From positions 186,001 through 250,000 of the forward strand of contig NZ_CP040005.1 in NCBI RefSeq assembly GCF_005696555.1: a stretch of 64,000 nt of DNA, given 5' to 3'. Positions within the stretch are counted from its first letter, which is position 1. Every line of letters begins with the position of its first letter. Shown here piece after piece: positions 62,533 to 64,000 of this stretch. The notes beneath the pieces were generated by a model, which was not told where the DNA came from, searched no databases, and was given only the letters and a program-made list of their open reading frames with translations. The position numbers and the translations under genes were made by a program. The DNA is from Actinomyces sp. oral taxon 171 str. F0337 (GTDB taxonomy: Bacteria > Actinomycetota > Actinomycetes > Actinomycetales > Actinomycetaceae).

Positions 62533-63290
62533 TGCTCATCTCGATCGCCTCCGCGAAGGGGTCGCCCGGCGCCTCGACGAGCGCCCACGTGCTCGCCGCG
62601 GTCTGGCCCCGTCCGGCCGTCCTGGCCGAGCTCGATCCTGCCGGGTCCGACCTGGTCTACCGTGCCCACTCCCGCGAGGGGATGCCCCTGGACAGTGACC
62701 GGGGCGTCGTCTCCCTGGCCGCCGCCATCCGCCGTGACCCGGCCGCGCCCCTGCGCGATCACCTCACCCTCATCGAGGGCGACCTGCCCGTCCTCGTGGG
62801 CCTGTCGCGCCCCGATCAGGCCACGGCCATCGGGGCCGGCTGGTCCGGACTGGCCACCAGCCTGCACCGCCAGGGGGACATCATCGCCGACGTCGGCCGC
62901 CTGTCTCCCGGCGCCCCGAGCCTGGGCGTGGCCATGGCCTCCGACATCACCCTGGTCGCGGTGCGCCCCGGGGTGGAGAACTACGGCCACCTGCGCGAGC
63001 GCCTGTCCTGGATCGTCGCCGAGACCTCCCGCCGCTCCGAGCGGGTCCGCCTCGGTGTCCTCCTCATCGCGCCCTGGAAGGCCCGCCACGAGGCCGATGA
63101 CCTCACCCGCCTGCTGCGCGGCAGCGGCCTGGAGGTCCCCGTCGTCGGCGTCCTGGCCTTCGACCAGAGCGCTGCGGACTCCCTGGCGGGCCGCCGCGCC
63201 CGCCCCCTGGGCCGCACCCTCCTGGTGCGTTCGGCCCGAACCGTTGCCACCGCCCTCGCCGGCGCCGTCATCAAGGGAGGTGCCGCATGA
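62532..63290 (+). CDS. ParA/CpaE-like protein with altered P-loop
   Basis: This 252-residue protein has the ParA/MinD fold of CpaE-type pilus proteins. The N-terminal LISIASAKGSPGASTSAHVL occupies the Walker A place, but the invariant P-loop lysine before S/T is Ala. The signature first Lys (KG) remains. ADVGRLS sits near the switch Asp, and a basic C-terminal half (LSWIVAETSRRSERVRLGVL) follows. Homologs of this subgroup often carry KGSPGVTT, so weak or absent ATPase activity may be a group trait. It is coupled to the SAF gene before it and overlaps the CpaF start by 4 bases. Confidence 0.75.
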   Translation: MLISIASAKGSPGASTSAHVLAAVWPRPAVLAELDPAGSDLVYRAHSREGMPLDSDRGVVSLAAAIRRDPAAPLRDHLTLIEGDLPVLVGLSRPDQATAIGAGWSGLATSLHRQGDIIADVGRLSPGAPSLGVAMASDITLVAVRPGVENYGHLRERLSWIVAETSRRSERVRLGVLLIAPWKARHEADDLTRLLRGSGLEVPVVGVLAFDQSAADSLAGRRARPLGRTLLVRSARTVATALAGAVIKGGAA

Positions 63291-64000
63291 GTGTCGACCA
63301 GGGACTCGTCCGCGACATGCGCGAGGAGGTCGCCGACCTCCTGGCCCAGCAGCGCCGTGACGACGCCACCTCCGGCATCCCCCCGATGTCCCCGGAGGAC
63401 GAGCGCCAGTTCGCCCGCGCCCTCATCGGCCGCGTGCTCGAGCAGCACGCCCGCACTGAGATCGCCGCCGGTCGCAGCCCGCTCAACGCCCAGGAGGAGG
63501 AAGAGGTCTCCCAGGGCATCCACGCGGCGCTCTTCGGTGTCGGCCGCCTCCAGCCCCTGCTGGACAATAAGGATGTCGAGAACATCGACATCAACGGCTA
63601 TGACAACGTCTTCATCCAGTACGCCGACGGCCGTGAGGAGCGCGGCGCCCCGGTGGCCGAGTCCGACGAGGAGCTCATCGAGCTCGTTCAGGTCCTCGGC
63701 TCCTACTCGGGCCTGGCCTCGCGCCCCTTCGACTCCGCCAACCCCCAGCTGGACCTGCGCCTGCCGGACGGCTCGCGCCTGTCCGCCGTCATGGAGGTCT
63801 GCTCGCGGCCCTCGATCTCGGTGCGTCGCGCCCGACTGGACCGGGTGGGCCTGGAGGAGCTGGTCCGGCTCGGCTCCCTGACCCCGCGGCTGGCCGCCTT
63901 CTGCTCGGCGGCCGTGCGCGCCCGCAAGAACATCATGATCGCCGGCGCCACGAACGCCGGGAAGACCACCTTCCTGCGCGCCCTGGCCAACGAGATCCCG
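63287..64000 (+). CDS. CpaF/TadA-family secretion ATPase (3' end beyond window)
   Basis: At least 238 residues of the N-terminal and core region of a Tad-type hexameric ATPase are seen. The N-terminal helical domain (RDMREEVADLLAQQRRDDA to GVGRLQPLLDNKDVENIDIN) is followed by the typical DGRE.RG and SGLASRPFDSANPQLDLRLPD blocks. The Walker A GATNAGKTTFLRAL occupies about residues 221-234. The window ends just after it, so Walker B, the Asp-box and His-box are not in view. ATG 63287 overlaps the TGA of the preceding gene. CpaF drives Flp pilus or Tad-type export; here its neighbours are WXG-type genes. Confidence 0.88.
   Translation, partial: MSVDQGLVRDMREEVADLLAQQRRDDATSGIPPMSPEDERQFARALIGRVLEQHARTEIAAGRSPLNAQEEEEVSQGIHAALFGVGRLQPLLDNKDVENIDINGYDNVFIQYADGREERGAPVAESDEELIELVQVLGSYSGLASRPFDSANPQLDLRLPDGSRLSAVMEVCSRPSISVRRARLDRVGLEELVRLGSLTPRLAAFCSAAVRARKNIMIAGATNAGKTTFLRALANEIP

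Overview
The window is high-GC DNA from an actinobacterium. Gene order and protein style point to Actinomycetaceae, most likely an oral-type Actinomyces: dnaX-recR beside the SRP RNA gene, a coproporphyrin-type heme pathway, septum-formation lipoproteins, many GTG/TTG starts and a giant fused acyl-CoA dehydratase activase. The genus is inferred; no 16S or marker gene was compared.

Layout. 0-7 kb: two glutamine-amidotransferase-like paralogs, the second lacking the catalytic Cys and His, enclose an NAD(P)-binding oxidoreductase, a KMSDGK-repeat lipoprotein and two proline-rich membrane paralogs. 7-13.5 kb: a DUF4190-like protein, an NCS2 uracil/xanthine permease, a LytR_C protein, a small conserved actinobacterial protein, a secreted lipoprotein, a membrane protein and a TetR regulator. 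13.8-19.2 kb: one 1789-residue activase/dehydratase-like fusion. 19-26 kb: two septum-formation lipoproteins, tRNA-Ser(GGA), ffs (SRP RNA, which has no ORF), a beta-carbonic anhydrase, dnaX and recR. 26-30 kb: a decayed ABC transporter pair ending at a nested palindrome, then lysC-asd. 30-40 kb: accessory membrane proteins, a K+ channel, a Fic protein, a ThrE-type exporter, a malic enzyme, an RpiR regulator and thioredoxin. Copies of a dispersed GTTCGACGCCGTCGGGGAC repeat lie between several of these genes.

40-53 kb: a Zn-macrodomain protein, then a complete run from glutamate-tRNA to heme. On the minus strand lie hemE, cgoX(hemG/Y), hemC, hemD, hemB and hemL; divergently on the plus strand lie hemA, cpfC(hemH) and chdC(hemQ). 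CgoX, CpfC and ChdC together indicate the coproporphyrin-dependent route. A triple inverted operator-like motif overlaps the likely hemC promoter, and a 145-bp element with terminal inverted repeats sits between hemD and hemB.

53-64 kb is the most unusual part. A two-gene cassette (lipoprotein plus secreted Gly-rich protein) is duplicated in tandem. It is followed by a 729-residue helical protein, a 103-residue helical protein and a WXG100 protein. Divergently transcribed from the WXG100 gene is an SAF - ParA/CpaE-like - CpaF/TadA-ATPase operon that runs off the window. This looks like WXG100-type cargo genetically tied to a Tad-like motor instead of an EccC/EssC ATPase.
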